From NCBI GenBank assembly GCA_963704505.1, contig OY969912.1, forward strand, positions 1,984,001-2,048,000: a stretch of 64,000 bases of DNA, given 5' to 3'. Below are positions 57,831 to 64,000 of this stretch, piece by piece. The DNA comes from VRUE01 sp963704505 (GTDB lineage Bacteria; Actinomycetota; Thermoleophilia; Solirubrobacterales; 70-9). Positions within the stretch are counted from its first letter, which is position 1. Each line of letters starts with the position of its first letter. The position numbers were made by a program, and so were the translations under genes. Below the pieces are notes generated by a model. That model saw nothing but the letters and a program-made list of their open reading frames with translations, searched no databases and was not told the origin of the DNA.

Positions 57831-58969
57831 GCGCCGACCCGCGGGCCTGTCCCGAATGCCTGCGCCGTTCGCGGCTGCTCGCCACCCTCGCGCCCTACAT
57901 AGAGAAGGTGGCGACGGGGTCTCCCGGCTCGCGCTCGCCCGAGCTGCTTCGCCTCTCCAACGAGGACCTCGTCGATGCCGTCGCCCGCAAGGCGGCGCCG
58001 AGGATTCTCGAGGAGGTGAGGGCGATCCCGGAGGCCCGCCTCTACGCGTCCCTGGAGGCGGCGGGCTGCTGGGCGTGCTGCCGGCACGATGGCCTCTATC
58101 CGTCCGGGCTGCGCGACGCGGCCGACGCGCCCTGGGCCCTGATCGGGCTCGGGGAGCCGGCTCTGCTCTCCGAGCTCGACCCGCCTGGCGGCGTCGTCAC
58201 CGTCGTCGGCGCGCGCCGTGCCACCACCTACGGGCGCGACGTCGCCAGGGCCCTCGGTCGCGAGCTCGCTGCCGCAGGGCTGATCGTCGTCAGCGGGATG
58301 GCCTTCGGCGTCGACGCCTGCGCACATCGGGGTGCGCTCGAGGGCGGCCGCACGGTCGCGGTCCTCGGCTGCGGCGCCGATGTCTCCTATCCGGCGACGC
58401 ACCGCTCGCTTTGGCGCCGGATCCAGGAGCGCGGCCTTGTCCTCTCCGAGCTGCCACCGGGGACGGGCGCTTGGCGCTGGTCGTTCCCGGCTCGCAACCG
58501 GGTGATGGCGGCCCTGGCCGGGATGACCGTCGTGGTCGAGGCGGCCGAGCGCTCGGGGTCGCTGATCACGGCGGATCTCGCCGCCGACCTGGGCCGCGAC
58601 CTGGGCGCGGTCCCGGGGCCGGTCAACTCGCGGGCCTCGGCCGGCCCGAATGCCCTGCTGGCCGGCGGTGCCTGTCTGGTCCGCGGCGCGGAGGACGTCC
58701 TCGACGCGATGCTGGGTCCAGGGGCCGGGAGCTACGAGCGGACCGGCCCGCCTCTGCCGCCGCCGCTCGAACGGGTCCTCGCAGCCGTCGACGCCGGCTT
58801 AGCGGAGAGCGACGCGATCGCCGCGGACACAGGATTCGACGGAGGGACGGTGGCGGCCTCCCTCGCCGATCTCGAGGCGCGCGGTTACCTCGACTGCTCG
58901 ATGGTCGGTCGTTGGTCCCGCACGGGAATGCGGCCGCCGCCCCATGCCGACGACCAGGCGGGGGCATGA
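57827..58969 (+). CDS. dprA: DNA-processing protein DprA
   Basis: Loads RecA on incoming single-stranded DNA. Rossmann-like core of 380-residue protein: VTVVGARRATTYGRDVARALG, VVSGMAFGVDACAHRGALEGG, AVLGCGADVSYPATHR, the FPARNRVMAALA motif and EAAERSGSLITADLAADLGR. The C-terminus holds a winged-helix-like DprA-WH domain (LERVLAAVDAGLAESDAIA). The N-terminus has a CPECLRR Cys pair and CWACC, an unusual Cys cluster. Coupled to comM. Confidence 0.94.
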   Translation: MSADPRACPECLRRSRLLATLAPYIEKVATGSPGSRSPELLRLSNEDLVDAVARKAAPRILEEVRAIPEARLYASLEAAGCWACCRHDGLYPSGLRDAADAPWALIGLGEPALLSELDPPGGVVTVVGARRATTYGRDVARALGRELAAAGLIVVSGMAFGVDACAHRGALEGGRTVAVLGCGADVSYPATHRSLWRRIQERGLVLSELPPGTGAWRWSFPARNRVMAALAGMTVVVEAAERSGSLITADLAADLGRDLGAVPGPVNSRASAGPNALLAGGACLVRGAEDVLDAMLGPGAGSYERTGPPLPPPLERVLAAVDAGLAESDAIAADTGFDGGTVAASLADLEARGYLDCSMVGRWSRTGMRPPPHADDQAGA

Positions 58970-59012
58970 TCGCCTGTGGCTCTCGATGGGAGGCGGTTAT
59001 CGCTTGAGTACC

Positions 59013-60668
59013 ATGCCCGCGATGAGGATCCGCGCCATGTTCTTCTGCGTGACCGCTTTGTTGATCACGCTCGCGGCCACGTCCACGGCTGCCGCCGACA
59101 CGTTCTGCGTGAAACACACCGGCTGCAGCGACGCGGGCCATAACTTCACGACGATCGGGCTGGCGATCAATGCCGCCGAATTGAACAATCCGGCATCGCC
59201 ACCGGCCTCTCCCGATCTGATCCTCGTCGGCGACGGCGTCTTCCACGAAGCTGTCGACGAAGGCGGCGATAACCCGGTGGACATCGTCGGCTCCGGGCCG
59301 CGGTCCGGGAGTGAAGGCACGCTGATCGAGCGCGACCCCGGCAACAGCGTGCGAACCGTGTTGCTGGGGACCGCCCTGGGCGGCCGGTCGAGCACGATCA
59401 AGGAAGTCACGATCCAGGTCGCCTCCGGCACCAATAACAGCGGCCTGGTGCTCGGTGGCGAAGTCGAAAACGTCACGGTCACCGCGGCGACGAGTCCCTC
59501 GCCTCCCACCAACAGCGTGGGGATCGATATCAACGGCAATGGCGGGACCATCATCCGAGGTGCCAAGGTCGACCTGCCGGCAAGCTCGCTCGGCGTTCGA
59601 TTGCACCTCGCGAGCCTCGAGGGCTCTTCGGTCAAGGCGAGCACCGGCCTTCAGGGCGACGGGACGATTCACGGGTCGACGATCGAAGCCAATCTCGGGG
59701 CACAGTCCGACGAACTGACGCTCGAAGATTGTGTGATGCGCATTTCCGGCCCAAATGGGGTCGCGCTGAGCGCGGTGGGGACCGGTTTCAACACCTTCAA
59801 TCGGCTGCGGGCGCGTCACCTGACGGTGCTCGGCGACTCTGCCCCGACTTCCGTGGCCGTGGTCGCCGAAGCGGCCGGCTCGTCAGGCTCGGACAATTCC
59901 GCCGAAGTCGACGTCCGCAGCTCGATCTTCCGCGGCTTCGCCACGAACTTCAAGCGCAGCGGCGTCAATGACCCCAAAGGGCACACCGGAAGGGCGGAAC
60001 TTACGGTCGCCTATTCCGACTACGACAAGTCCATACCGGCGCAGGACAACAAAGGCGGCGTCGGCACCTTCGACGACTCCACCGGCAACATCTCGGCGAG
60101 CCCGAGCTTCCGCTCGGCCACCGATCTCCACCTCGCTCCCGGCTCGGCGCTGATCGACGCGGGCGATCCCGCGTCTCCGGGCATCAGCGGATTCAGCCCG
60201 GATTCCAAAGTCGACTTCGATGGCCAGCCGCGAAAGATCGACGGGAACGGCGACGGGGTCGCCCGCGCGGACATCGGCGCCTTCGAGTTCAAGCCGGAAC
60301 CGCCCTCGCAGCGGTCGGCACGCGACACGACCGCGCCCCGAATCACCGTGAAGGCCAAGAAGGTTCAGCGGGGTGCGAAGTCGGTGAAGGTCACGGTCAC
60401 GAGTGACGAGGCCGCCGAATTGCAGGGGAGCGGAGCGGTCGCTGTGAAGAAGAAGCGCCTCCAGCTCGGGGCTCAGACGAAGCCGCTGGCAGCAAACACC
60501 GCTACGGCCCTCACCCTGCCGCTGACCAAGGCGGCCACGCGGCGGGTAAAGCGGGTCGAGGCCAAGGGCGGGATGGCGAAGGTCACGATCACGGTGAGCG
60601 CCGCCGATGCCGCCGGCAACCGGGCTTCGACGAGCCTGACGGTCAAGCTCAAGCGGAAGAAAAAATAG
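59013..60668 (+). CDS. Secreted right-handed beta-helix protein
   Basis: Exported protein of 551 residues. Signal peptide to about residue 29 (VTALLITLAATSTAAADT). The middle repeats short strands with Gly/Asn turns (GLVLGGEVENVTVTAATSPS; GIDINGNGGTIIRGA; DGTIHGSTIEANLGA), typical of pectate-lyase-like parallel beta-helices; a choice-of-anchor style block (ALIDAGDPASPGISGF; DIGAFEF) follows. The C-terminus (about 445-551) is Lys-rich (LTLPLTKAATRRVKRVEAKG; AADAAGNRASTSLTVKLKRK). Function unknown. Glutamate is mostly GAA (about 11 of 13 in the first half). The GGGAGG upstream supports the 59013 start; 59022 is close. Confidence 0.75.
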   Translation: MPAMRIRAMFFCVTALLITLAATSTAAADTFCVKHTGCSDAGHNFTTIGLAINAAELNNPASPPASPDLILVGDGVFHEAVDEGGDNPVDIVGSGPRSGSEGTLIERDPGNSVRTVLLGTALGGRSSTIKEVTIQVASGTNNSGLVLGGEVENVTVTAATSPSPPTNSVGIDINGNGGTIIRGAKVDLPASSLGVRLHLASLEGSSVKASTGLQGDGTIHGSTIEANLGAQSDELTLEDCVMRISGPNGVALSAVGTGFNTFNRLRARHLTVLGDSAPTSVAVVAEAAGSSGSDNSAEVDVRSSIFRGFATNFKRSGVNDPKGHTGRAELTVAYSDYDKSIPAQDNKGGVGTFDDSTGNISASPSFRSATDLHLAPGSALIDAGDPASPGISGFSPDSKVDFDGQPRKIDGNGDGVARADIGAFEFKPEPPSQRSARDTTAPRITVKAKKVQRGAKSVKVTVTSDEAAELQGSGAVAVKKKRLQLGAQTKPLAANTATALTLPLTKAATRRVKRVEAKGGMAKVTITVSAADAAGNRASTSLTVKLKRKKK

Positions 60669-60702
60669 TCCCCGGACGGGGTTGCGGGGGCTGCCTCCCG
60701 AC

Positions 60703-60708
60703 TAGTCT
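60703..60708 (+). promoter_or_regulatory. Predicted -10 element of thiD (TAGTCT)
   Basis: TAGTCT is 6 bases before the thiD GTG. No TPP riboswitch is visible in the 46-base gap, which instead holds a small CCCCG-gac-GGGG hairpin. Confidence 0.4.
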
Positions 60709-60714
60709 GGGCCG

Positions 60715-61524
60715 GTGAGCGCCCCGCGAAAGATCCCGGCGGTCCTCTCGATCGCCGGCTCGGACTCCGGGGGCGGAGCCGGCATCCAGGCCGACCTCAA
60801 GGCCTTCGCTCGCTGCGGTGTGCACGGGATGACGGCGATCACCGCGATCACGGCCCAGAACACGGTCGGCGTCGAGGCAGTCGAGGCCGTCTCTCCGGAG
60901 ATGATCGTCGCGCAGGTTCGGGTGGTGGCGGAGGACATCGGCGTCGACGCGGCCAAGGTCGGCATGCTCGGCACGGCCGCGACCGTCGAGGCCGTGGTCG
61001 CCGGCCTGTCCTTGATCGTCCCCGCCGCTCCGGTGGTCGTCGACCCGGTCATGGTCTCCGAGAGCGGCGCCAGCCTGCTCGACCCGGGTGCGCGCGAGGC
61101 CCTCGTCCAACGCCTGCTGCCACTGGCGACAGTCGTCACGCCAAATCTGCCCGAGGCCCGCGCGCTGACCGGGCTGGGGGAGGGCGCCGGCCAGGAGGAG
61201 CTGGCCCGCGGCGTGGTCGCGCTCGGCCCGGGTGCCGTAGTGGTCACGGGCGGTCACAGCGACGAGCTCGTCGACCTCTTCTTCGACGGCGAGCGGCTGG
61301 TCGAGATCCCCGGTGAGCGGCACGCCGTTGCCGCCGCCCACGGTTCCGGCTGCACCCACTCCGCGGCGCTGGCGGCGTTCATGGCTCTCGGCGAGGAGCC
61401 GCTCGAGGCCGCCCGCCGGGCCCGCGTCGTTGCCTCCGAGGCGGTCGGCGCCGGCCTGGGCGGGATCGGCGCCGGTCCTGGCCCGGTCAACGCCCTCGGC
61501 CTCTCCGGACCCCACATTGCGTAG
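60715..61524 (+). CDS. thiD: Hydroxymethylpyrimidine/phosphomethylpyrimidine kinase
   Basis: Two-step kinase of thiamine pyrimidine synthesis; ribokinase-like fold of 269 residues. Motifs: SIAGSDSGGGAGIQADLKAF (substrate loop), VVVDPVMVSESGASLLDPGA, TPNLPEARALTG and GSGCTHSAALAAFMALGE (anion hole). GTG start. No other thiamine gene is nearby. Confidence 0.95.
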   Translation: MSAPRKIPAVLSIAGSDSGGGAGIQADLKAFARCGVHGMTAITAITAQNTVGVEAVEAVSPEMIVAQVRVVAEDIGVDAAKVGMLGTAATVEAVVAGLSLIVPAAPVVVDPVMVSESGASLLDPGAREALVQRLLPLATVVTPNLPEARALTGLGEGAGQEELARGVVALGPGAVVVTGGHSDELVDLFFDGERLVEIPGERHAVAAAHGSGCTHSAALAAFMALGEEPLEAARRARVVASEAVGAGLGGIGAGPGPVNALGLSGPHIA

Positions 61525-61567
61525 TCGGTTCCTCTATCTGCCCATGCTCGCGGGCGGGCACGCCCGG

Positions 61568-61573
61568 TAGATT
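61568..61573 (+). promoter_or_regulatory. Predicted -10 element of ilvD (TAGATT)
   Basis: TAGATT is 6 bases before the ilvD ATG, matching the fakA promoter (36903). Confidence 0.5.
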
Positions 61574-61579
61574 TCGGCC

Positions 61580-63274
61580 ATGAGCTCGAATGGCGTAAAG
61601 AACGCCGCCCTCCCGCGTCCCCGCTCCGCCACCGTCTTCGACGGCCCCGACCGCGCTCATTCGCGCGCCTACATGAAGGGCGTCGGCTTCGACGACGACG
61701 CTCTCAGCCGGCCGACGATCGGCATCGCCAACACCTGGACCGAGGCGATGCCCTGCAACTTCCACCTGCGCGGGCTCGCCGAGCACGTCAAAGAGGGCGT
61801 CCGCGCCGCCGGCGGCACGCCGATGGAGTTCAACACGGTCGCCGTCTCCGACGGCGTGACCATGGGCACCCAGGGGATGAAGGCATCGCTGGTCAGTCGC
61901 GAGGTGATCGCCGACTCGATCGAGCTGATGGCCCGCGGCTACCAATTCGACGCGATCGTCGCCCTCTGCGCCTGCGACAAGACGATCCCCGGCTGCGCGA
62001 TGGCGCTCGCCCGCCTCGACATTCCCTCGGTGCTGCTCTACGGAGGGTCGATCGCCCCCGGCCACTGGCACGGCCGCGACGTCACCATCCTCGACATCTT
62101 CGAGGCGATCGGTGCCCACAACGCCGGCGACATGACCGACGAGGAACTGAACGAGCTCGAGGGCGTCGCCAGCCCCGGGGCCGGCGCCTGCGGCGGCCAG
62201 TTCACGGCCAACACGATGGCCTGCGCATTCGAGGCGCTGGGGATCAGCGCCGGCGGCTCGGCGATGGTCCCGGCCGAAGATGACGACAAGGACACCGTTG
62301 CCGAGAAGATCGGCGAGCTCGTGATCCGGGTCCTCGTCGAGGACATCACGCCGAGCAAGGTGATCACCCGGGACTCGCTCGAGAACGCGATCGCCTGCGT
62401 CTGCGCCTCGGGCGGCTCGACCAACGCCGTCCTGCACATGATCGCCCTCGCCCACGAGCTCGGCATCGAGCTGAACATGGACGACTTCGAGCGGATCTCG
62501 CGTGAGACGCCGCTATACGCCGACCTCAAGCCCGGCGGCCGCTTCGTCGCCACCGACCTCTACGCGGCCGGCGGCGTGCCGGTGATCCTCAAGCGGCTCG
62601 CCGAAAAGGGCGTTCTCCACGAGGACGCGATCACCGTCACCGGTCGGACGATCGGCGAGGAGGCCGCGGCGGCGACCGAGAAGGAGGGCCAGGAGGTCGT
62701 GCGCCAGGTCGAGGACCCTCTGAAGCCAGAAGGCGGCCTGGCGATCCTCAAGGGCAACCTCGCCCCCGAGGGCGCCGTGGTCAAGGTGGCCGGCACCGAG
62801 CGTCGCAAGCAGACCGGCCCTGCCCGGGTCTTCGAGTGCGAAGAGGATTGCTTCCGCGCGGTGAAGGAACAGCAGATCGAGCCCGGCGACATCGTCGTGA
62901 TCCGCAACGAGGGCCCGGTCGGCGGCCCCGGCATGCGGGAGATGCTCCAGGTCACGGCGGCGATAGTCGGCGAGGGCCTCGGGGAGAGCGTCGCGATGGT
63001 CACCGACGGACGCTTCTCCGGCGCCACCCGCGGCCTGATGATCGGCCACGTCGCCCCCGAGGCCGCCAAGGGCGGCCCGATCGCCGCGATTCAGGAGGGC
63101 GACGAGATCACCGTCGACATCGACGAGCGCAGCCTCACGGTCGCGCTCGACGATGACGCGGTCGCCGAGCGGATCGCGGCCTACGAGTCACCGCCGGCGG
63201 CATTCGAGTCCGGCGTGATGACGAAGTACGCGGCGACGGTCAGTTCCGCCTCGCACGGCGCCGTCACCCACTGA
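61580..63274 (+). CDS. ilvD: Dihydroxy-acid dehydratase
   Basis: Iron-sulfur dehydratase of isoleucine/valine synthesis, 564 residues. Motifs: GIANTWTEAMPCNFHLRGLA, CACDKTIPGCAMALAR (cluster Cys), GACGGQFTANTMACAFEALG (second cluster region), GSTNAVLHMIALA and VTDGRFSGATRGLMIGHVAPEA. Length and motifs are those of a full functional enzyme. No leader with branched-chain codons was found upstream. Confidence 0.97.
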   Translation: MSSNGVKNAALPRPRSATVFDGPDRAHSRAYMKGVGFDDDALSRPTIGIANTWTEAMPCNFHLRGLAEHVKEGVRAAGGTPMEFNTVAVSDGVTMGTQGMKASLVSREVIADSIELMARGYQFDAIVALCACDKTIPGCAMALARLDIPSVLLYGGSIAPGHWHGRDVTILDIFEAIGAHNAGDMTDEELNELEGVASPGAGACGGQFTANTMACAFEALGISAGGSAMVPAEDDDKDTVAEKIGELVIRVLVEDITPSKVITRDSLENAIACVCASGGSTNAVLHMIALAHELGIELNMDDFERISRETPLYADLKPGGRFVATDLYAAGGVPVILKRLAEKGVLHEDAITVTGRTIGEEAAAATEKEGQEVVRQVEDPLKPEGGLAILKGNLAPEGAVVKVAGTERRKQTGPARVFECEEDCFRAVKEQQIEPGDIVVIRNEGPVGGPGMREMLQVTAAIVGEGLGESVAMVTDGRFSGATRGLMIGHVAPEAAKGGPIAAIQEGDEITVDIDERSLTVALDDDAVAERIAAYESPPAAFESGVMTKYAATVSSASHGAVTH

Positions 63275-63282
63275 GGCCGGGC

Positions 63283-63723
63283 TCAGCCCCCGATAGCGCG
63301 CCGCAGGAAGTCGACCTGCTCCTGCTTACGCATGATCAGGTGCTCGAGGCAGTGCTCTAGCGCCTCCGAGCGGGCCTCGCGGCCGGTGGGCTCGATCGCG
63401 TCCTGCAGTGCTTCCAGGACCTCGTCCTCGAACTCGACCAGCTGGCCGACCGCGTCATCGGCGGACGGCTGGAAGCTGAGCTCGGCGACCTCGACCGTCG
63501 GCGTGCCGCCGAAGGAGACGATCTTTTCGATCAGCGTGCGGGCCCCGCTCAGCTCCTCGTCGCCGAACGCGGTCAGTCTCTCCCCGAGGCCCTGGGCCTC
63601 GATTCCGAGCAGGCTCGCTGACACGACCGAGTGCTGGAGCGCGGAGCGGTACTGCAGCGTCAGGGCGCTGTTCAGTCGCTCGATCGCGAGCTTCTCGTCG
63701 AGCTTCTCTTCTTGCTCGGGCAT
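63283..63723 (-). CDS. Ferritin-like four-helix protein with incomplete iron ligands
   Basis: All-helical protein of 146 residues resembling bacterioferritin/ferritin-like domains (IERLNSALTLQYRSALQHSV; FGDEELSGARTLIEKIVSFG; EHCLEHLIMRKQEQVDFLRR). The position where Bfr has the ligand pair ExxH in helix B reads EELSGAR, with no His, and the helix A Glu is Gln in LQYRS. So classical diiron ferroxidase activity is doubtful. A GGGAG ribosome-binding site precedes the ATG. The upstream gene on the same strand encodes a 24-residue membrane peptide. Confidence 0.7.
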   Translation of the reverse strand: MPEQEEKLDEKLAIERLNSALTLQYRSALQHSVVSASLLGIEAQGLGERLTAFGDEELSGARTLIEKIVSFGGTPTVEVAELSFQPSADDAVGQLVEFEDEVLEALQDAIEPTGREARSEALEHCLEHLIMRKQEQVDFLRRAIGG

Positions 63724-63735
63724 TCGGCCGCTCCC

Positions 63736-63810
63736 TTAGCGGACGCGCTGGAAAAGGTAGATCGCGAGCAGCACGAGAATGATGACGACGAGAATTCCGA
63801 CGATTGACAT
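63736..63810 (-). CDS. 24-residue single-span membrane peptide
   Basis: ATG at 63810 to TAA at 63736 encodes MSIVGILVVIILVLLAIYLF plus QRVR: one hydrophobic helix with a basic cytoplasmic end. A strong GAGGGGGAAC ribosome-binding site lies just upstream. It sits 12 bases ahead of the ferritin-like gene on the same strand, so probably co-transcribed. Function unknown; many bacteria carry such small hydrophobic proteins. It is too short for routine gene finders. Confidence 0.6.
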   Translation of the reverse strand: MSIVGILVVIILVLLAIYLFQRVR

Positions 63811-63844
63811 GTAGTTCCCCCTCTTCGAATTGCAGTTGTTGAGT

Positions 63845-63867
63845 GGTCCCCGCCTGAGCCGGGGTCC
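63845..63867. terminator. Hairpin after the truncated gene at the window end
   Basis: GGTCCCCG (63845-63852) pairs with CGGGGTCC (63860-63867), seven of eight positions, just past the stop codon of the minus-strand gene at 63891. A probable terminator separating it from the small membrane peptide gene. Confidence 0.5.
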
Positions 63868-63890
63868 AAACGTCGGAGGGTTGAGAGGGC

Positions 63891-64000
63891 CTAGGCGTAG
63901 CCCATGCGTTCGAGCACGGGGATCTCGCGGATCTGAGGTGGCTGGAGGTGGTCCCAGAGAAGGCCACGCGGGCGCTCGTACTGGCGCTCGACGTCGATCA
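63891..64000 (-). CDS. C-terminal fragment of an unrecognised protein
   Basis: Open on the minus strand from the window edge to TAG at 63891-63893, about 35 residues: DVERQYERPRGLLWDHLQ followed by IREIPVLERMGYA at the end. No family recognised from this fragment. The rest lies beyond the window. Confidence 0.55.
   Translation of the reverse strand, partial: IDVERQYERPRGLLWDHLQPPQIREIPVLERMGYA

Noticed and set aside
61544..61570. Short frame MLAGGHAR before ilvD as a branched-chain leader peptide
   Set aside because: Only one Leu codon, no Ile or Val, no attenuator hairpin, and the ilvD -10 element overlaps its stop.

Overview
The window is a dense, GC-rich bacterial chromosome segment of housekeeping genes. 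Gene content and order (scpAB-rluB; an aromatic-acid cluster; priA-def-fmt-rsmB-rpe; ribD-E-BA-H; recG-rsmD-coaD-sepIVA; rpmF-plsX-acpP-rnc-smc; ftsY-ffh-rpsP-KH; trmD-rplS-lepB-rnhB; comM-dprA) point to an actinomycete. Surface proteins carrying the 'LPKNSVGAKQLKRGAV' start with a Gly-X-Y tract, Lys/Arg-rich beta domains, and an ECF sigma/beta-propeller anti-sigma pair suggest the class Thermoleophilia (Solirubrobacterales-like). This placement is inference; there is no rRNA in the window.

Layout. 1-3.4 kb: tail of an MFS exporter, trpS, scpA, scpB, rluB. 3.5-10.7 kb: chorismate mutase, hisC-like aminotransferase, DAHP synthase with an aromatic-residue leader peptide, tyrA, aroA, cmk, der, then metK. 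12-14.5 kb (minus): PH-domain protein, saccharopine-dehydrogenase-like oxidoreductase, collagen-like surface protein. 14.6-20.7 kb: priA, def, fmt, rsmB, a small zinc-ribbon gene, rpe. 20.7-24.9 kb (minus): glycosyltransferase, flippase, K+/H+-type antiporter. 25-28.8 kb: riboflavin operon and rpmB. 28.9-36.8 kb: accessory envelope region with a large secreted hydrolase, an ECF sigma/anti-sigma pair, a lipoprotein operon and an MmpL exporter. 36.9-42.3 kb: fakA, recG, rsmD, coaD, sepIVA-like. 42.3-43.7 kb: a block with yceD and a methyltransferase, bounded by two copies of one hairpin element in opposite orientation. 43.7-55.8 kb: rpmF, plsX, acpP, rnc, a short smc, a WS/DGAT acyltransferase, ftsY, ffh, rpsP, KH protein, trmD, rplS, lepB, rnhB. 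55.8-64 kb: yraN, comM, dprA, a secreted beta-helix protein, thiD, ilvD, a ferritin-like protein, a 24-residue membrane peptide and a truncated gene.

Most junctions inside operons are ATGA/GTGA/TGATG overlaps, implying translational coupling. Many transcription-unit heads instead have a TANNNT hexamer only 6-12 bases before the start codon and no Shine-Dalgarno sequence, implying widespread leaderless mRNAs.

Most notable observations: (1) a 30-codon leader peptide ending RFSYWRFS before DAHP synthase; (2) an 819-residue SMC at the standard smc locus with no recognisable hinge; (3) paired inverted elements bounding a segment in which yceD faces away from rpmF; (4) two matching ECF-type promoters defining a small regulon; (5) a TetR-type palindrome at the predicted start site of the riboflavin operon, with no FMN riboswitch seen; (6) an RNase III with substituted metal-binding residues; (7) ribosomal protein L19 with an acidic tail of about 130 residues.
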